The notes beneath the pieces were generated by a model. It was not told the origin of the DNA. It did not search any database and worked only from the letters and a program-made list of their open reading frames with translations. A stretch of DNA of 64,000 bases, taken from positions 3,341,169 to 3,405,168 of the forward strand of contig CAIIXF020000010.1 in NCBI GenBank assembly GCA_903813345.2, given 5' to 3'. Made by a program: the position numbers and the translations under genes. The first letter of the stretch is position 1; every line of letters starts with the position of its first letter. Positions 24,301 to 32,122 of the stretch are shown here, in pieces. The DNA comes from Owenia fusiformis. Its lineage: Eukaryota; Annelida; Polychaeta; Sabellida; Oweniidae.

Positions 24301-26686
24301 TCAGCTGACATCCGTAAAAGTTTCGACAGTGTGTGGCACGCAGGCCTGTTGTACAAAATGTTTAACTTGGGTGTCAATGGAAAACTATGGAGACTTTTGC
24401 GTTTATGTTATATGGATTATAAATGTGCAGTTAGATGTAGCTCAGATGGTGTTCTTTCCGAAAAATTCAACATATCACAAGGCGTACACCAAGGGGGTAT
24501 TTACTCTATGGAATTGCATTCGTTATACATGAATAGATTAATACTTGATATTGTCAACTGTGGAAAAGGCTGCACGATAGGTGACATTGTGTGTACATGT
24601 CCGACCTATGCTGACGACATGGTCATTATAGGATACCATAAAAACTCTGTACAATTTGTTCTTGACACAATGCATGAATATAGTAAACTTTGGAGGATTA
24701 AATTCCATCCGAAAAAATGCCAAGTGGTTGTCTTTACAAAGAAGAAGACCCCAACCGCACCCATTGAACTAAAAATTGGAGAAAGCGTGATACCGGTCGT
24801 GACGTCTACGCAACACGTTGGCTTACCCCTGTCTGCCCGTAACAGTAACAGGGAGCTGGTAGATGACAGGATTTCTAGAGCTCGAAGGTCCATTAACGCA
24901 TACGTTGGGACGACAACAAGCTGCACAGACCCCACAAACCCACTCACTGCGTCCAAATTATATTGGGCTGTAAGCGTCCCCTCGATGACTTTTGGCATGG
25001 AACTGGTCCACCTTAATGACGTTGAATATGAGGTCTTGGAACAGGGACACCGCAATATTGCGAAAAAATTACAGGGTCTCCCAGTGAGCACACCGAATGT
25101 TGCAATTCTACCACAACTTGGCTGGCATAGCATTACAACAACTATTATTATCATGAAGATGATGTTTCTTCTACAGGTGTTATCCATGACCCTTGGATCT
25201 GTTTACAGAAGCATCGCTATTAAACGTATGGTTGCATTCAGAGTCGGATCTAGACCGCTGAATAGTCTTTCTCCGATAAATGACATTATGAACCTTGCCG
25301 AACGGTACGGGATTACAAACTGCATATATGACATGTTGGACTCTATAGAAATGCCTTCTAAGACATTATGGAAACGCATAGTAAGCACAAAAATCCGAGA
25401 TTATGACCTTAACAGATGGAAGAGAGAAGTGACCACGTATCAAAAGTTAAAACTGTACAGAGGAATAGTGCAGGATGTAAAACCTATTATATGGTGGTTG
25501 GTCGCTAGACAAGATCCAAGATACTTGAGAAGATGTGCGCTGATGGTTCGTCTTTTAACGGGACAGGGAAATTTGAGAGTAAATACTGGTGAATGGGAAG
25601 GGATCCCTTTTCAAGAGAGGCTATGCCCGCTCTGTGGAGATGAAGTCGAAACAGTAGAACACTTCACTTTATTTTGTTCAAATAATGCTGTTAATAGGAA
25701 ACGCATCGAGGCCATAGTAAACACTTATTCCAGTATGAATCCTCCTATGACCACACAGGAGAAAATGATGTTGATTTTCGGAGGAGATGACCGTTTAAGT
25801 CCAAATGAACTAAAAGCAATTGCATGTGACATACGAGACATGTATCTTCAAAGAGAAGGAAACTTTTAAACTAGAACTTTTTATCGAGGTGATAATGGCA
25901 CGCACATAAATCACTCAAAATCAATATGATCTATTTCATCTATTAGATTTTTTTACGCAAACATGGGAGTAGTGATTTGCGATATTGGCTATATAACATT
26001 AGTACATACAGTATAGTTACGTATACTTGATGTTCATATATCATTCACTATTATATACTTTCAATGCAATTTATGTATCCTAATTATTATATATTTATCT
26101 CCTATCTTGGAGGGAAAATAAACATAATAATAATAATAAAACAGAGCAGCAAACAAAGTACCGAAGTAGCAAACTTAAAAACAAGCTTTTTTAATATAAA
26201 GTTAAATTAAATTTGAGGAGTAACTCCAGAATTAAATTATCTTTCAAATGAGGTATGACACGATATGGGACATTCAGGACTTTTTGCTGTAGAGGGGAGT
26301 GCCTTTCTTTTTTGACACCCTGTACATGATAATGCTAAATGTACATTTATATATCTGATAAATGATATTGATAACCATTGTGGTTTTCTCTTGCATTGCA
26401 GGCTGCCATTGGTTCAATAGCTCTAGACATGGCCCAGGAACTGCCTGACTCCAACCCAGACAAGGCTACCAAGGTCACACTTGGACTTCAAATTCTCTCA
26501 ATGGCTGTCCTCGCCATCTTATTTACAGCACCACCCGGAGCCACTGCCATTAAACTTGCTGGAACTCGACTTCTTAAACTACCTCATGACACTGATAGTG
26601 CTAAAAATGTACCTGATTGTGATAATGTTAAGACTGATAAAGAGAAAATATCTTTAAGTGAAAATGAATTGGAAGAGAATGTGTGA
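3303..26686 (+). CDS. SLC9B2-like: SLC9B/NHA-type sodium/hydrogen antiporter, 10 coding exons
   Basis: Predicted cation/proton antiporter of the CPA2 family (NHA, human SLC9B1/SLC9B2), a multi-pass membrane protein exchanging Na+ or Li+ for H+. Coding exons: 3341-3527, 3748-4116, 4411-4498, 5171-5353, 5730-5905, 6542-6651, 7010-7174, 7551-7659, 14632-14768, 26402-26686. All junctions are GT-AG, phases match, and the sum is 1809 nt (602 aa plus stop; human NHA2 is about 540). An acceptor at 3301-3302 just before the ATG suggests an upstream untranslated exon. Residues 1 to about 110 are hydrophilic and cysteine-rich near the end. The core starts at CPPHGKLAKWFTLLF and continues as alternating hydrophobic helices, including PLFG/MLIAGAILKNVPHINF and the IPAAILDNVITISGFG segment. 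The C-terminal 40 residues are charged. Odd: the DD pair of the family reads DN, and the exon-3 acceptor is duplicated. The family call is strong; which paralogue it is remains open. Confidence 0.92.
4352..4417 (+). repeat. Tandem duplication of the exon-3 splice acceptor
   Basis: A 30-nt sequence ending taaggtatgct occurs at 4352-4381 and 4388-4417. It carries the polypyrimidine tract, the AG and the first 7 nt of the exon. The second AG (4409-4410) opens the true exon. Use of the first AG would add 36 nt and bring an in-frame TAA before the real exon. Confidence 0.9.
5979..6056. repeat. Short intronic fold-back repeat
   Basis: The sequence aaatctttaatacacacttt...ggttg is mirrored about 40 nt later by caaccc...aggtgtgtattaaagattt. 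The arms are close to 28 nt and the whole is under 80 nt. It probably is a deleted MITE or a palindrome inside the antiporter intron. Confidence 0.7.
7938..9685 (+). mobile_element. Helentron-like non-autonomous element, copy 1
   Basis: Left end: the hairpin AGACTCCAGATTGAAAATCTGGAGTCT, present three times in a row from 7938, 7987 and 8041. Right end: AATCTGGAGTCT (9643-9654, inverted copy of the left end), then a hairpin AAATTGAAC-TTG-TTCAATTT, then a short spacer and CTAG (9682-9685) followed by T. A terminal repeat on one side, a subterminal inverted copy plus hairpin on the other, a CTAG end and T on both flanks is the layout of Helitron2/Helentron elements and their short derivatives. 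The inside is non-coding and made of about 475-bp monomers. Just before the right end are three copies of a GACTCAGCTTA-type motif (9560-9640). Confidence 0.65.
8516..14050. repeat. About 475-bp tandem monomers inside the Helentron-like elements
   Basis: Recognisable monomers run from 'ggcgttttgaaagctcaaaaatcgctaaatttggtg' to the next copy (for example 8516, 8991, 10726, 11204, 13435). They contain the phrases 'cctaggtcaaaatctaggtcaaattc' and 'gatatggtgtccgaaaagtaggtcaaaa'. Unequal joins occur at about 10600 and 13912, where gttatggcg runs straight into tgtccgaaaag. The same monomers are in the copy at 17994-20092. They leave minus-strand open frames of 70-85 codons that look alike because the monomers are alike. 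Confidence 0.8.
9686..12528 (+). mobile_element. Helentron-like non-autonomous element, copy 2 (left end missing)
   Basis: Directly abuts copy 1. It starts in the TTATTATTCTTT sequence found just inside the left hairpins of copy 1, so its terminal hairpin is missing. The body has about five 475-bp monomers. Before the right end lies a (TACTCAGC TACT)-type short tandem repeat (12250-12470). The right end again has CTGGAGTCT, the AAATTGAAC-TTG-TTCAATTT hairpin and CTAG at 12525-12528. Confidence 0.6.
12529..14422 (+). mobile_element. Helentron-like non-autonomous element, copy 3 (left end missing)
   Basis: Abuts copy 2, again beginning with TTCTTCTTATTATTCTTT and lacking the left hairpin. The monomers are more diverged at the start. 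A pyrimidine-rich (CTATCCTTC)-like microsatellite (14115-14310) and three GATGACTTAGCTTA-type motifs (14313-14365) come before the right end. The terminal hairpin reads GAAATTGAAC-TCG-TTCAATTTC and CTAG lies at 14419-14422. Confidence 0.6.
15105..15211 (+). repeat. Minisatellite, left part, interrupted by a LINE
   Basis: The unit (about 75 bp) reads roughly 'atgcctatgtcatacc...aggttatgttataagcactg...ttcatatcactatggatcg...aattgccttcttgccttaagg'. One and a half copies lie here and the array resumes at 17722. The two parts were one array before the insertion. Confidence 0.7.
15715..17397 (+). CDS. Reverse transcriptase of a 5'-truncated non-LTR retrotransposon
   Basis: Open from 15715 with no clear ATG; similarity to LINE proteins is clear from about 15820 (525 codons to the stop at 17395-17397). 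It shows the RT blocks in order: DSAAGYDEIKP, YRPISLLSVFSKIFEK, the catalytic LDLSKAFDTVDHDIL (residues near 159 from 15820), CGVPQGSILGPVLFILYIND, and FADDTNIL (near 246), followed by thumb sequence and a C-terminal tail. All three catalytic aspartates are present. The endonuclease domain and ORF1 are missing, so this is a dead-on-arrival 5' truncation typical of target-primed reverse transcription. The protein belongs to the jockey/CR1/Rex-like group; the exact clade is uncertain. Confidence 0.88.
   Translation, partial: SSQFAWSRHIVFYTGCLSEPFKANANHSPRHYLSKLTGSFNQSIFLRRVTVKEVKKIIDNLKDSAAGYDEIKPITVKNSNDMFIPPLLHLTNLSLSTGVFPDQLKIAKIIPIYKKNDQRYFNNYRPISLLSVFSKIFEKIMYNRVVEFIEKFKIICVNQFGFRRNRSTCLAILTFLENLRKAMENKHYSLGIFLDLSKAFDTVDHDILLTKLNFYGFHRSLDWFKSYLSNRKQTTFFDHEYSSMKTIQCGVPQGSILGPVLFILYINDLISTSNLFKYVIFADDTNILCSDKNIHTLIDKVNNELKTVDDWFCANKLSLNIDKTNFMVFTTSQNRVPDNILIKIRDSNITRVFSTNFLSVIIDQNLNWKEHIRKIGLKVSKTIGILFRIKHKLNLKSLMNIYYSLIYSHLQYCIPVWGGTGKTCIDILLKLQKRFVRLATNSEYNKAPSSPLFQTLNILKINDIYKLNVLTFTYKCITRPDNFPNDLFCNYFQVNQHIHDHNTRQTDNLHIFKFRTNYGKRSIKTQGGIIWNSIPDYIKNSKSFLTLKQTFKRHVIGLYD
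15770..17721 (+). mobile_element. LINE fragment inserted in a minisatellite
   Basis: The right end is an A-rich tail 'ttttaataaataaaaaaagaaagaaaaaag' (about 17692-17720), directly followed by the minisatellite. The left junction is not sharp. Minisatellite-like 'ttaaggccaatgc' occurs at about 15776-15788, and AATGC stands at both edges, so AATGC could be a short target duplication. The stretch 15212-15769 between minisatellite and LINE is unrecognised sequence. Confidence 0.55.
17722..17985 (+). repeat. Minisatellite, right part
   Basis: Continues the array of 15105-15211. About four irregular copies, with internal deletions and a short 'ccttcttgccttcttgcctt' stutter. It ends just before the fourth Helentron-like element. 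Confidence 0.75.
17994..20092 (+). mobile_element. Helentron-like non-autonomous element, copy 4 (both ends present)
   Basis: The cleanest copy. The left hairpin AGACTCCAGATTGAAAATCTGGAGTCT starts at 17994 after a T. The right side has AAATCTGGAGTCT, the AAATTGAAC-TTG-TTCAATTT hairpin and CTAG at 20089-20092 before a T. It is 2.1 kb long. Inside are about three 475-bp monomers. Three GACTCAGCTTA-type motifs (about 19983-20040) precede the right end. There is no Rep/helicase coding sequence, so it must depend on another element. Confidence 0.7.
20240..20600 (-). pseudogene. Tc1/mariner-like transposase remnant
   Basis: Read on the minus strand, 20440-20500 gives ISPDFNCTEHMGSVLKKRV followed by an in-frame TAG, which resembles the region around the last catalytic acidic residue of Tc1-like transposases. 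Further on comes LKNVRKVLRGL, like the C-terminal helix. Only the C-terminal part of the gene is here, the frame is interrupted, and the usual tryptophan after the Glu is a Gly. Confidence 0.65.
20658..22379 (+). CDS. LINE ORF1 protein (coiled coil, C-terminal RRM-like region)
   Basis: 573 aa. It begins with ATG at 20658 in the context AATATGGCG. Residues about 148-200 form a heptad-rich coiled coil (SLLDLSAKVTELSMDL, then KIKRLECEVTTLKEKVGQL), followed by a long polar, low-complexity stretch. A compact C-terminal region (about 426-512) begins KHVTLYVENIA and looks like the RNA-binding (RRM-like) domain of LINE ORF1 proteins. It presumably binds the element's RNA in the ribonucleoprotein particle; that role is inferred from the family. 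The stop lies 11 nt past the ATG of ORF2 (ATGAGTCTTAA), an arrangement suited to termination-reinitiation. The frame is uninterrupted. Confidence 0.75.
   Translation: MASDVIVNGSGISDLDPCMERLLAQCEAIPRYEIAENLNMDYDDAALVEGREILFKMAMKKLDSKCEEIYGPTSARGSEQTLELKLKKRTGDSKKISVCNDIYELYIYVRNLVTDFPRCVLGSSSKIPELVTLSSQRQIRPNIVIQPSLLDLSAKVTELSMDLRKMSSENEKIKNDLQSKIKRLECEVTTLKEKVGQLQGRTCTHNLANKANASVQAGVTSNDFENNSIISEPVNPQASNQLVLRPRCQQTIVTNTTQPCRMPNANSRIRKTSEVTKTLIGNCDSHSVPLSTPDITANIPQAVGVDSNANEKQDGDIAQTTSESHDRVVNDALRNVDAQLLNQDKNDHLSSDLPENDWSKVTSKRRKRHLTAPAVNTTVVETTPISYANVVSNSKPKLSTNARNQLINKANSTLKPARSLRGVSAVKHVTLYVENIAKDRCESDNDIILQIKDHATSHNICINKCWVVTNKFNNNRVGCKITVPVTSLNKALDPNTWPDPIHCRKWEYNRKKNTRSYRSFKRDVDGQDSDDRISHNNDSIDYEDIYESTNEYFRKSVWEMDGNNFVFNDKYES
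22369..25869 (+). CDS. LINE ORF2 protein: AP endonuclease and reverse transcriptase
   Basis: 1166 aa from the ATG at 22369. I prefer this start because it overlaps the ORF1 stop and is followed at once by the endonuclease motif TITAWNANGL; the frame is open further back to 22243. Endonuclease (residues about 5-255): LSEHW, GDFNVNLG, YIDHCL and SDHLPL. RT (about 500-830): NKATGWDGISAEHI, NHRGITLI, ADIRKSFDSVW (near 645), SQGVHQGGIYSMELHSLY, and CPTYADDMVIIG (near 746). A CCHC-type zinc knuckle, CPLCGDEVETVEHFTLFC, lies near 1085. No RNase H domain is evident. The catalytic residues of both enzymes are present and the frame is open, so this copy could have moved recently. It lies in the same orientation as the host gene. 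Clade is uncertain (I/jockey-related). Confidence 0.92.
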   Translation: MSLKSLTITAWNANGLSASSPYLKTLLSISDIMCLSEHWLYESALDKLNNFDPLFDCYSVSSKTLDSLDQGHQIGNGGVAIMWRRSLSKQIFPQKKLSSSDRFLVVKFVQPNARSIYIISVYMPQRNCKNYVFSEVLDELEGVVSALKDDGDIVIIGDFNVNLGRHYGVRGSGVISRNGVMLSNMALRCNLVISDLTEKCSGPEYTYYRENVGKSYIDHCLISENCNVVHAKILEEDFLNNSDHLPLQVAIESCLTTPITTPCNVSANITKPAWNKIDMRDLIENYTSVVDDRLTPLMEQVNNMKGLMTPNDIDNIFDRITELLKTIADRAIPKSRYRKHLKPYWSQVLKVLSNDKKSAFRIWKQQGRPRDPGNDAWICYKTAKRDFRRELRRAEVAYEIECQNEIDGASDISMKRFWYLVKQRRRKSGTSSAIRSDTGEILTEDQAIRSEWMDYFSRLLSPTNDDSYDSDHEQYVSKRVDEMVLESVFNDDNSFAEPISVEEMEKLISTLTKNKATGWDGISAEHIQHGGRVLLQLLTELFNQIIKVEYIPESFKLGLLVPIFKGGNKDNLDKDNHRGITLIVAYMKILEKLMVTRSENVKLSEKISDLQAANKKHTSCLHTSFLAREAISHGLENGEDVIVVSADIRKSFDSVWHAGLLYKMFNLGVNGKLWRLLRLCYMDYKCAVRCSSDGVLSEKFNISQGVHQGGIYSMELHSLYMNRLILDIVNCGKGCTIGDIVCTCPTYADDMVIIGYHKNSVQFVLDTMHEYSKLWRIKFHPKKCQVVVFTKKKTPTAPIELKIGESVIPVVTSTQHVGLPLSARNSNRELVDDRISRARRSINAYVGTTTSCTDPTNPLTASKLYWAVSVPSMTFGMELVHLNDVEYEVLEQGHRNIAKKLQGLPVSTPNVAILPQLGWHSITTTIIIMKMMFLLQVLSMTLGSVYRSIAIKRMVAFRVGSRPLNSLSPINDIMNLAERYGITNCIYDMLDSIEMPSKTLWKRIVSTKIRDYDLNRWKREVTTYQKLKLYRGIVQDVKPIIWWLVARQDPRYLRRCALMVRLLTGQGNLRVNTGEWEGIPFQERLCPLCGDEVETVEHFTLFCSNNAVNRKRIEAIVNTYSSMNPPMTTQEKMMLIFGGDDRLSPNELKAIACDIRDMYLQREGNF

Positions 26687-27300
26687 TCATTACAGTATTG
26701 TGTTATTGTTGACTCTCATGGTACATCTATGGAATCTCTTATTTGTCCCTCCATCAGTCAGTTAATAATTTTGGACAATTAAAAACTACTATTTTATGAG
26801 CTAATGTGCAATTGTTCCAATTCCTACATTTTCCAATTTCGGAAAAATGTACTTTTTTCACCATGTGAGCTCAGTAAATGGTGCCATTTTTAGTTTTTTT
26901 TGATTTAGATTTAGTAATTGTATATGTATAGATGAAAATTTATTTATGGACCACTTGCCATGTTATTTTTACATATATCTTCAAAAAGAAACTGTCAAAG
27001 TCATTTTACTTTCTGTCTCTGAGAAACTCTGTTCTCATAACCCATTGATTTAAATAAAGATGGCATGGTAATCGATGTGTGTTTATAAATATTCTCTTGA
27101 GAAAAATATATTACTGGATTCTGTTGGTGCTGCCATCTTTATATCGGCCCAGAAACTATGGATTTAAATGTACACTCTGTATGATAATTTTCAAAATTTT
27201 GTTTTTATGTTCACATGAGAATTCTTCGTGGGATCAGTGCAAGAAATGAAAATAAATAATTTTAAAACACGAAATGATCTTCAGTTCGTCTCTATAAACA
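26687..27300 (+). other. 3' UTR of the antiporter gene
   Basis: Follows the TGA at 26684-26686. Candidate AATAAA polyadenylation signals lie at 27053-27058 and 27251-27256. No further coding sequence is seen. Confidence 0.6.
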
Positions 27301-27359
27301 ATGTGAGTTACAAATAACGCATATAATGTATTCACAATTGTTTTTCCAAAAGTTTTGTA

Positions 27360-29360
27360 GCAGGCACAACCAACATATTGTAGAAACCATAATATTGTAG
27401 GTACACACAATAAACTGATTGTTCAAATCCAAAATCATGACATTGCAGCAAGCTCATTCAACACACAGTTCTTAATTTGGTATTATAGCAAGCACAATCA
27501 ACACACAGTTCTAAACCTTGATATCAAGCACAATCAACACACAGTTCTAAACTTGATATTATAGCAAGCACAATCAACACACAGTTCTAAACTTGATATC
27601 AAGCACAATCAACACATAGTTCTAAACTTGGTATTATAGCAAGCACAATCAACACACAGTTCTAAATTTGATATCAAGCACAATCAACACACAGTTCTAA
27701 ACTTGGCATTATAGCAAGCACAATCAACACACAGTTCTAAACTTGATATCAAGTACAATCAACACACAGTTCTAAACTTGGTATTATAGCAAGCACAATC
27801 AACACACAGTTCTAAACTTGGTATTTTAGCTAGCACGGTCAACACACAGTTCTAAACTTGATAGTAAGCACAATCAACACACAGTTCTAAAGTCAGTATA
27901 GCAAGCACAATCAACACACAGTTCTAAACTTGGTATTATAGCAAGCACATTCAACACACAGTTCTAAACTTGGTATTATAGCAAGCACAATCAATACACA
28001 GTTCTAAAGTCAGTATAGCAAGCACAATCAACACACAGTTCTTCTAAACTTGGTATTATAGCAAGCACATTCAACACACAGTTCTAAACTTGTATTATAG
28101 CAAGCACAATCAACACACAGTTCTGATCTTGGTATTATAGCAAGTACAATCAACACACTGTTCTTCTAAACTTGGTATTATAGCAAGCACAATCAACACA
28201 CTGTTCTTCTAAACTTGGTATTATAGCGAGCACAATCAACACACAGTTCTAAACTTGGTATTATAGCAAGCATAATCAACACACAGTTCTAAATTTGCTA
28301 TCAAGCACAATCAACACACAGTTCTAAACTTGGTATTATAGCAAGCACAATCAACACACAGTTCTAAACTTGGTATTTTAGCTAGCACGATCAACACACA
28401 GTTCTAAACTTGGTATTATAGCAAGCACAATCAACACACAGTTCTAAATTTGATATCAAGCACAATCAACACACAGTTCTAAACTTGGTATTATAGCAAG
28501 CACATTCAACACACAGTTCTAAACTTGGTATTATAGCAAGCACAATCAATACACAGTTCTAAAGTCAGTATAGCAAGCACAATCAACACACTGTTCTTCT
28601 AAACTTGGTATATAGCAAGTACATTCAACACACAGGTCTAAACTTGGTATTATAGCGAGCACAATCAACACACAGTTCTAAACTTGGTATTGTAGCAAGC
28701 ACAATCAAAACATATTTCTAAACTTGGTATTTTAGCAAGCACAATCAACACACAGTTCTTAACTTGGTATTATAGCAAGCACAATCAAAACATATTTTTA
28801 AACTTGGTATTATAGCTAGCACAATTGAGACACAGTTCTAAACTTGGTATTATAGCAAGCACAATCAACACACAGTTCTAACCATGGCATTATAGCAAGC
28901 ACAATCAACACTCCCCTAACAATTAACCTATGTTTAAACAATCTTTTTGTAGCAGGCACAATAACACACTCGTAGTATTGTAATATGTATAATCAACACG
29001 CTGTCCAAACCACAGAATGGTAATAAGCACAGTCAACGTGCATACTGCTCAAATCATGGTATTGTAATATGCACAATCAACATACTGCCCAAACCATGGT
29101 ATTGTATATTGCAATAAGCACAATCAAGACACTTCAAACCATGGAATGGAGGAAAGCACAATCAACACACCGTCCAAATCATGATATTGTACCATATTAT
29201 TGCCCAAACTATGGCTATGTAGTATGCACAATCAAGACACTGTCCAAACCACAGTATGGAAGGAAGCAAAATATCAACATACTGACTAAATTGTGGAATT
29301 GTAATGTGCACAATCATCACATAATAATACAATAATAAGCACAATCTTCACACTTTTCAA
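27360..29360 (+). repeat. 40/35-bp minisatellite array
   Basis: The main unit is 40 bp, 'ttggtattatagcaagcaca' followed by 'atcaacacacagttctaaac'. It alternates with a 35-bp form (ttgatatcaagcaca...) and a 37-bp form (gtcagtatagcaagcaca...). About 38 tight copies run from 27420 to 28915, and decayed, differently spaced copies (caatcaac...actg) continue to about 29360. There are no unique spacers, so it is a minisatellite and not a CRISPR array. Confidence 0.92.
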
Positions 29361-30113
29361 TTATGGTAGTGGCCCTCTGAGCAGGCCTACGCGGATTTGT
29401 AGATGCTTTCAGCAAGCTTCAAAGTATACGTGTTTTTGCTTTGTTTGTGATTAGATAGATGTCTACTACAATCATGATTACAATCAATAGGACAGGTTCA
29501 TCTTTGTCATTTGATTGTCTTCACGGATTGTCTCATAAGATAGCCTTTGATTGACTCATGCCAACATCTTATTTAAAACTTAATTTCTAACAGTTGATTC
29601 ATTGTAAAGGTTGTTGAAATATTTGTTTTGACCCCGGTTTTGACATCACCAAAGAACATGTACAATTGTACATCGGGTGATTGTGCCTATTTGTTGTTGT
29701 GTTGCCAGACACTCCAAGAAAACTAAATACGGAATGCTCTTTCTCATTTGCATAAAACTAATATGGCTGAAATTGGAGATGATACACTTTGATTTTGTGC
29801 ATTTAGGAGTATATAGTCACAATCGGAGCCTTAAATAAAGTAAGTTATATTTCAGTAAATCAAATATATGTTTTGTTTGAATCGCTATTCATGTATTATT
29901 ACCGATGATCGAGTTTACATCATTTTTCATCGATATTCTCATTTCTACTCAAATTTTTAATGTTTTTTTTCCATCTTTTCTAAGAAACAACACTTTTGGT
30001 TAGTCACACAGCAAGTCATTCAAATCGAATTCTTTTGGATTCATTTTTGACTTTGCAACTCATTTCGAGATCTCTCCAGCCGAAGGCAGCCGCACAGTAA
30101 TCGCAATAGGGAC
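29361..30113. other. Intergenic, nothing recognised
   Basis: AT-rich unique sequence without a supported gene. TGTACAATTGTACA near 29658 is a short palindrome. Confidence 0.5.
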
Positions 30114-30115
30114 TA

Positions 30116-30352
30116 CAGTTGGGGACAAAAATAAATGACAGGTCGATTTTCGATCACCATTTCCTAATTATGGTGGTCTGAAAGCCCATAATTTCCAATA
30201 TTGTCTAGATACATATCCCTTAAAATTTGTATATTTTACATTTTGTATAATCGCATCCACTGATTTATGGCCTCTTGTAAATTCTCTTATTTTTAACATG
30301 GGAAATCCTCACTTCAGCAAATCCACCTGTCATTTATTTATGTCCCCAACTG
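30116..30352. mobile_element. Mariner-type MITE, TA target duplication
   Basis: The left end CAGTTGGGGACAAAAATAAATGACAGGT is mirrored by ACCTGTCATTTATTTATGTCCCCAACTG at the right end, with one mismatch in about 28 bp. TA flanks both sides (30114-30115 and 30353-30354). It is 237 bp long and has no transposase. Confidence 0.88.
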
Positions 30353-30665
30353 TACCTTGCGAGAGAGCTCGATCCCTTGATCGTGACAAACAAAACAAAC
30401 AAGCATTCGATTCGATGTTTTGTTCAGTCCCTCGCTCTTTGGTTTTTGATGGGCCAGGGCTAGGCAACTTTTTTACTTGGAGATCATTTGGAGGCATTTG
30501 CTGCATTTCCTTGTTAGTAAGCTGCTATCGAGATGCTAATAGATCTAGGCTAGGGAAATAAGGATTGATGGACATCTTGATTTCTCAGTTTGAGTCACCA
30601 ATTAGAGGAGTCTTAAACCTGCATATGAGGTGACCATGTGACTCCCTGGATACGTGAAACTGAAA

Positions 30666-31113
30666 TAGTGGTGCAACTCGAATGCCAGTACTCGCCACTC
30701 ACTCGTTGAACCTGTCCAAGATAGTTACTCGAGTACGTTTTTTTCAAACTCGAGTAGGCATTGAATTCCCAAACAACGATCTCATACCCCGGGAATGATC
30801 ATTTTTGGATGCACTGAACGAAACAAAGTATCGATTCCGGAAACAAAATGAAAATATTTAAAAACAAACAAACAAACACAATTATGGCATGAATAACTAC
30901 ATTTATTCTCACTAAATTGATACAAACTATATATAACATCAATAACATATAGAAGAAACGAAAAAATTGTATCTATTTGGTCTTCAAACAGTCGACTAGG
31001 TGAGTTTTTTATTTTTAAAAATTTTTCCCTCATTTTTGCGAGTGGTACTCGATTACAGTGGCATTTTCACACTTTCTACTCGAGTAGCATTTTTCTTGCG
31101 AGTTGCACCACTA
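30666..31113. mobile_element. hAT-type MITE with 8-bp target duplication
   Basis: The ends are TAGTGGTGCAACTCG and CGAGTTGCACCACTA (15 bp, perfect). AACTGAAA stands on both sides (30658-30665 and 31114-31121). Subterminal CTCGAGTA motifs are repeated near both ends. It is 448 bp long and non-coding. The 8-bp duplication and the terminal sequence fit the hAT superfamily. Confidence 0.88.
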
Positions 31114-31758
31114 AACTGAAAGACCAAATATCCATCTAGTAAAAAGAGCAGGGATGAAACCTGAGGGGTCATTATATTACACATTACACAAAATGTGTAG
31201 CCTTAACCAAACAAATAAGGTATCAAGGTTAAACTTGCTTGTTTTACCACAAAATGATTGGACTTTGCAAAGAGTCAATCAAATATATATGATAAACATA
31301 ACGTTTGCCTCATAGATACATTAAAATATTGGCTTTCAATCAGCCCTTTCAACACCCAACTTTGAAGACCTATGAAACCAAATATACATGCTTTTTACGT
31401 AACATCATTATTCAGAAATTTCTAATCTGGAGTTTTTTCGAGTATGGTTGAATATCTAACGAGTAAGTGTTGAAGTTACTCCACTTCTCTTGTAGAATTT
31501 AACCCTATAGCATAGGAGAAGATTTGTAATGATTATGATTCTTCTTCTTAAACTGAACCCCTTGGCAAAAGCAGGCGATAGGCCTGAGCACTATATCATT
31601 AGATGATTTTGATGTGAAATATTTGTATTTGATCTTACATCTGGTGACGAGACTAAACATAAGATATACTTCATATGGCCTTAGATGAAATTAGAACTTT
31701 GTACGAGTATAATTCATCAGGTTAAGCAAAAATTATGGTGAGAATACTGTTTATAGGC

Positions 31759-32122
31759 AGAATCAGATCTATAGGGGTGACAAAATTACAAGCAACATGC
31801 ATAATTGACCTACCAATCTATTCCTTGCAATATCAAATACAATATCTCCCAAAAGATTCACAATATGTTATAAATTGGTGAAGTTATCAATGATTCAAAG
31901 TGCAAAAATGGGTGAAAAATGTTTAAATTCTCCAAAATAATAAGAATGGTAACCATTCTTATAGAAAAATAATACATTATTGAAAAAATCTTTCATTTTC
32001 CTGGAATAAAGTATGCACTTTTGTGATTTTTAGAAAATAGACATGAAAAGGAATGACATGAGCCAAAAATATTCTAAAATTGAAACAATTTTTTGTTTAG
32101 CCTGCTCGCTATCTCTGATTCT
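31759..32122. mobile_element. Interspersed MITE-like repeat, copy A
   Basis: Shares nearly its full length with 44684-45022. It begins AGAATCAGATCTATAGGGG and ends ATCTCTGATTCT, an imperfect terminal inverted repeat. No coding capacity. Confidence 0.75.

Larger units (their letters stand above)
20630..26150 (+). mobile_element. Two-ORF non-LTR retrotransposon, apparently full length
   Basis: Contains a short 5' leader, ORF1, ORF2 and a 3' UTR ending in a (TAA)n tail 'aaacataataataataataaaa' near 26121-26144. The left edge is placed just after the transposase remnant and is approximate. I could not find an exact target duplication. A (TAA)n tail is known from I-type and some other LINEs. Confidence 0.75.
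20218..26322. mobile_element. Tc1/mariner-type DNA transposon remnant, split by a LINE
   Basis: CAGGGTGTCAAAAAA at 20218 is mirrored by TTTTTTGACACCCTG ending at 26322, giving 15-bp terminal inverted repeats. The left arm carries a transposase remnant and the right arm is about 160 bp. A two-ORF LINE fills the space between. The target duplication is no longer clean: TA is present on the right only. Confidence 0.7.

Noticed and set aside
24606-25187. 193-codon minus-strand frame inside LINE ORF2
   Set aside because: Shadow of the strong plus-strand RT frame.
27360-28915. CRISPR-like regular repeat array
   Set aside because: The units are directly tandem without unique spacers and the DNA is animal nuclear DNA; it is a minisatellite.
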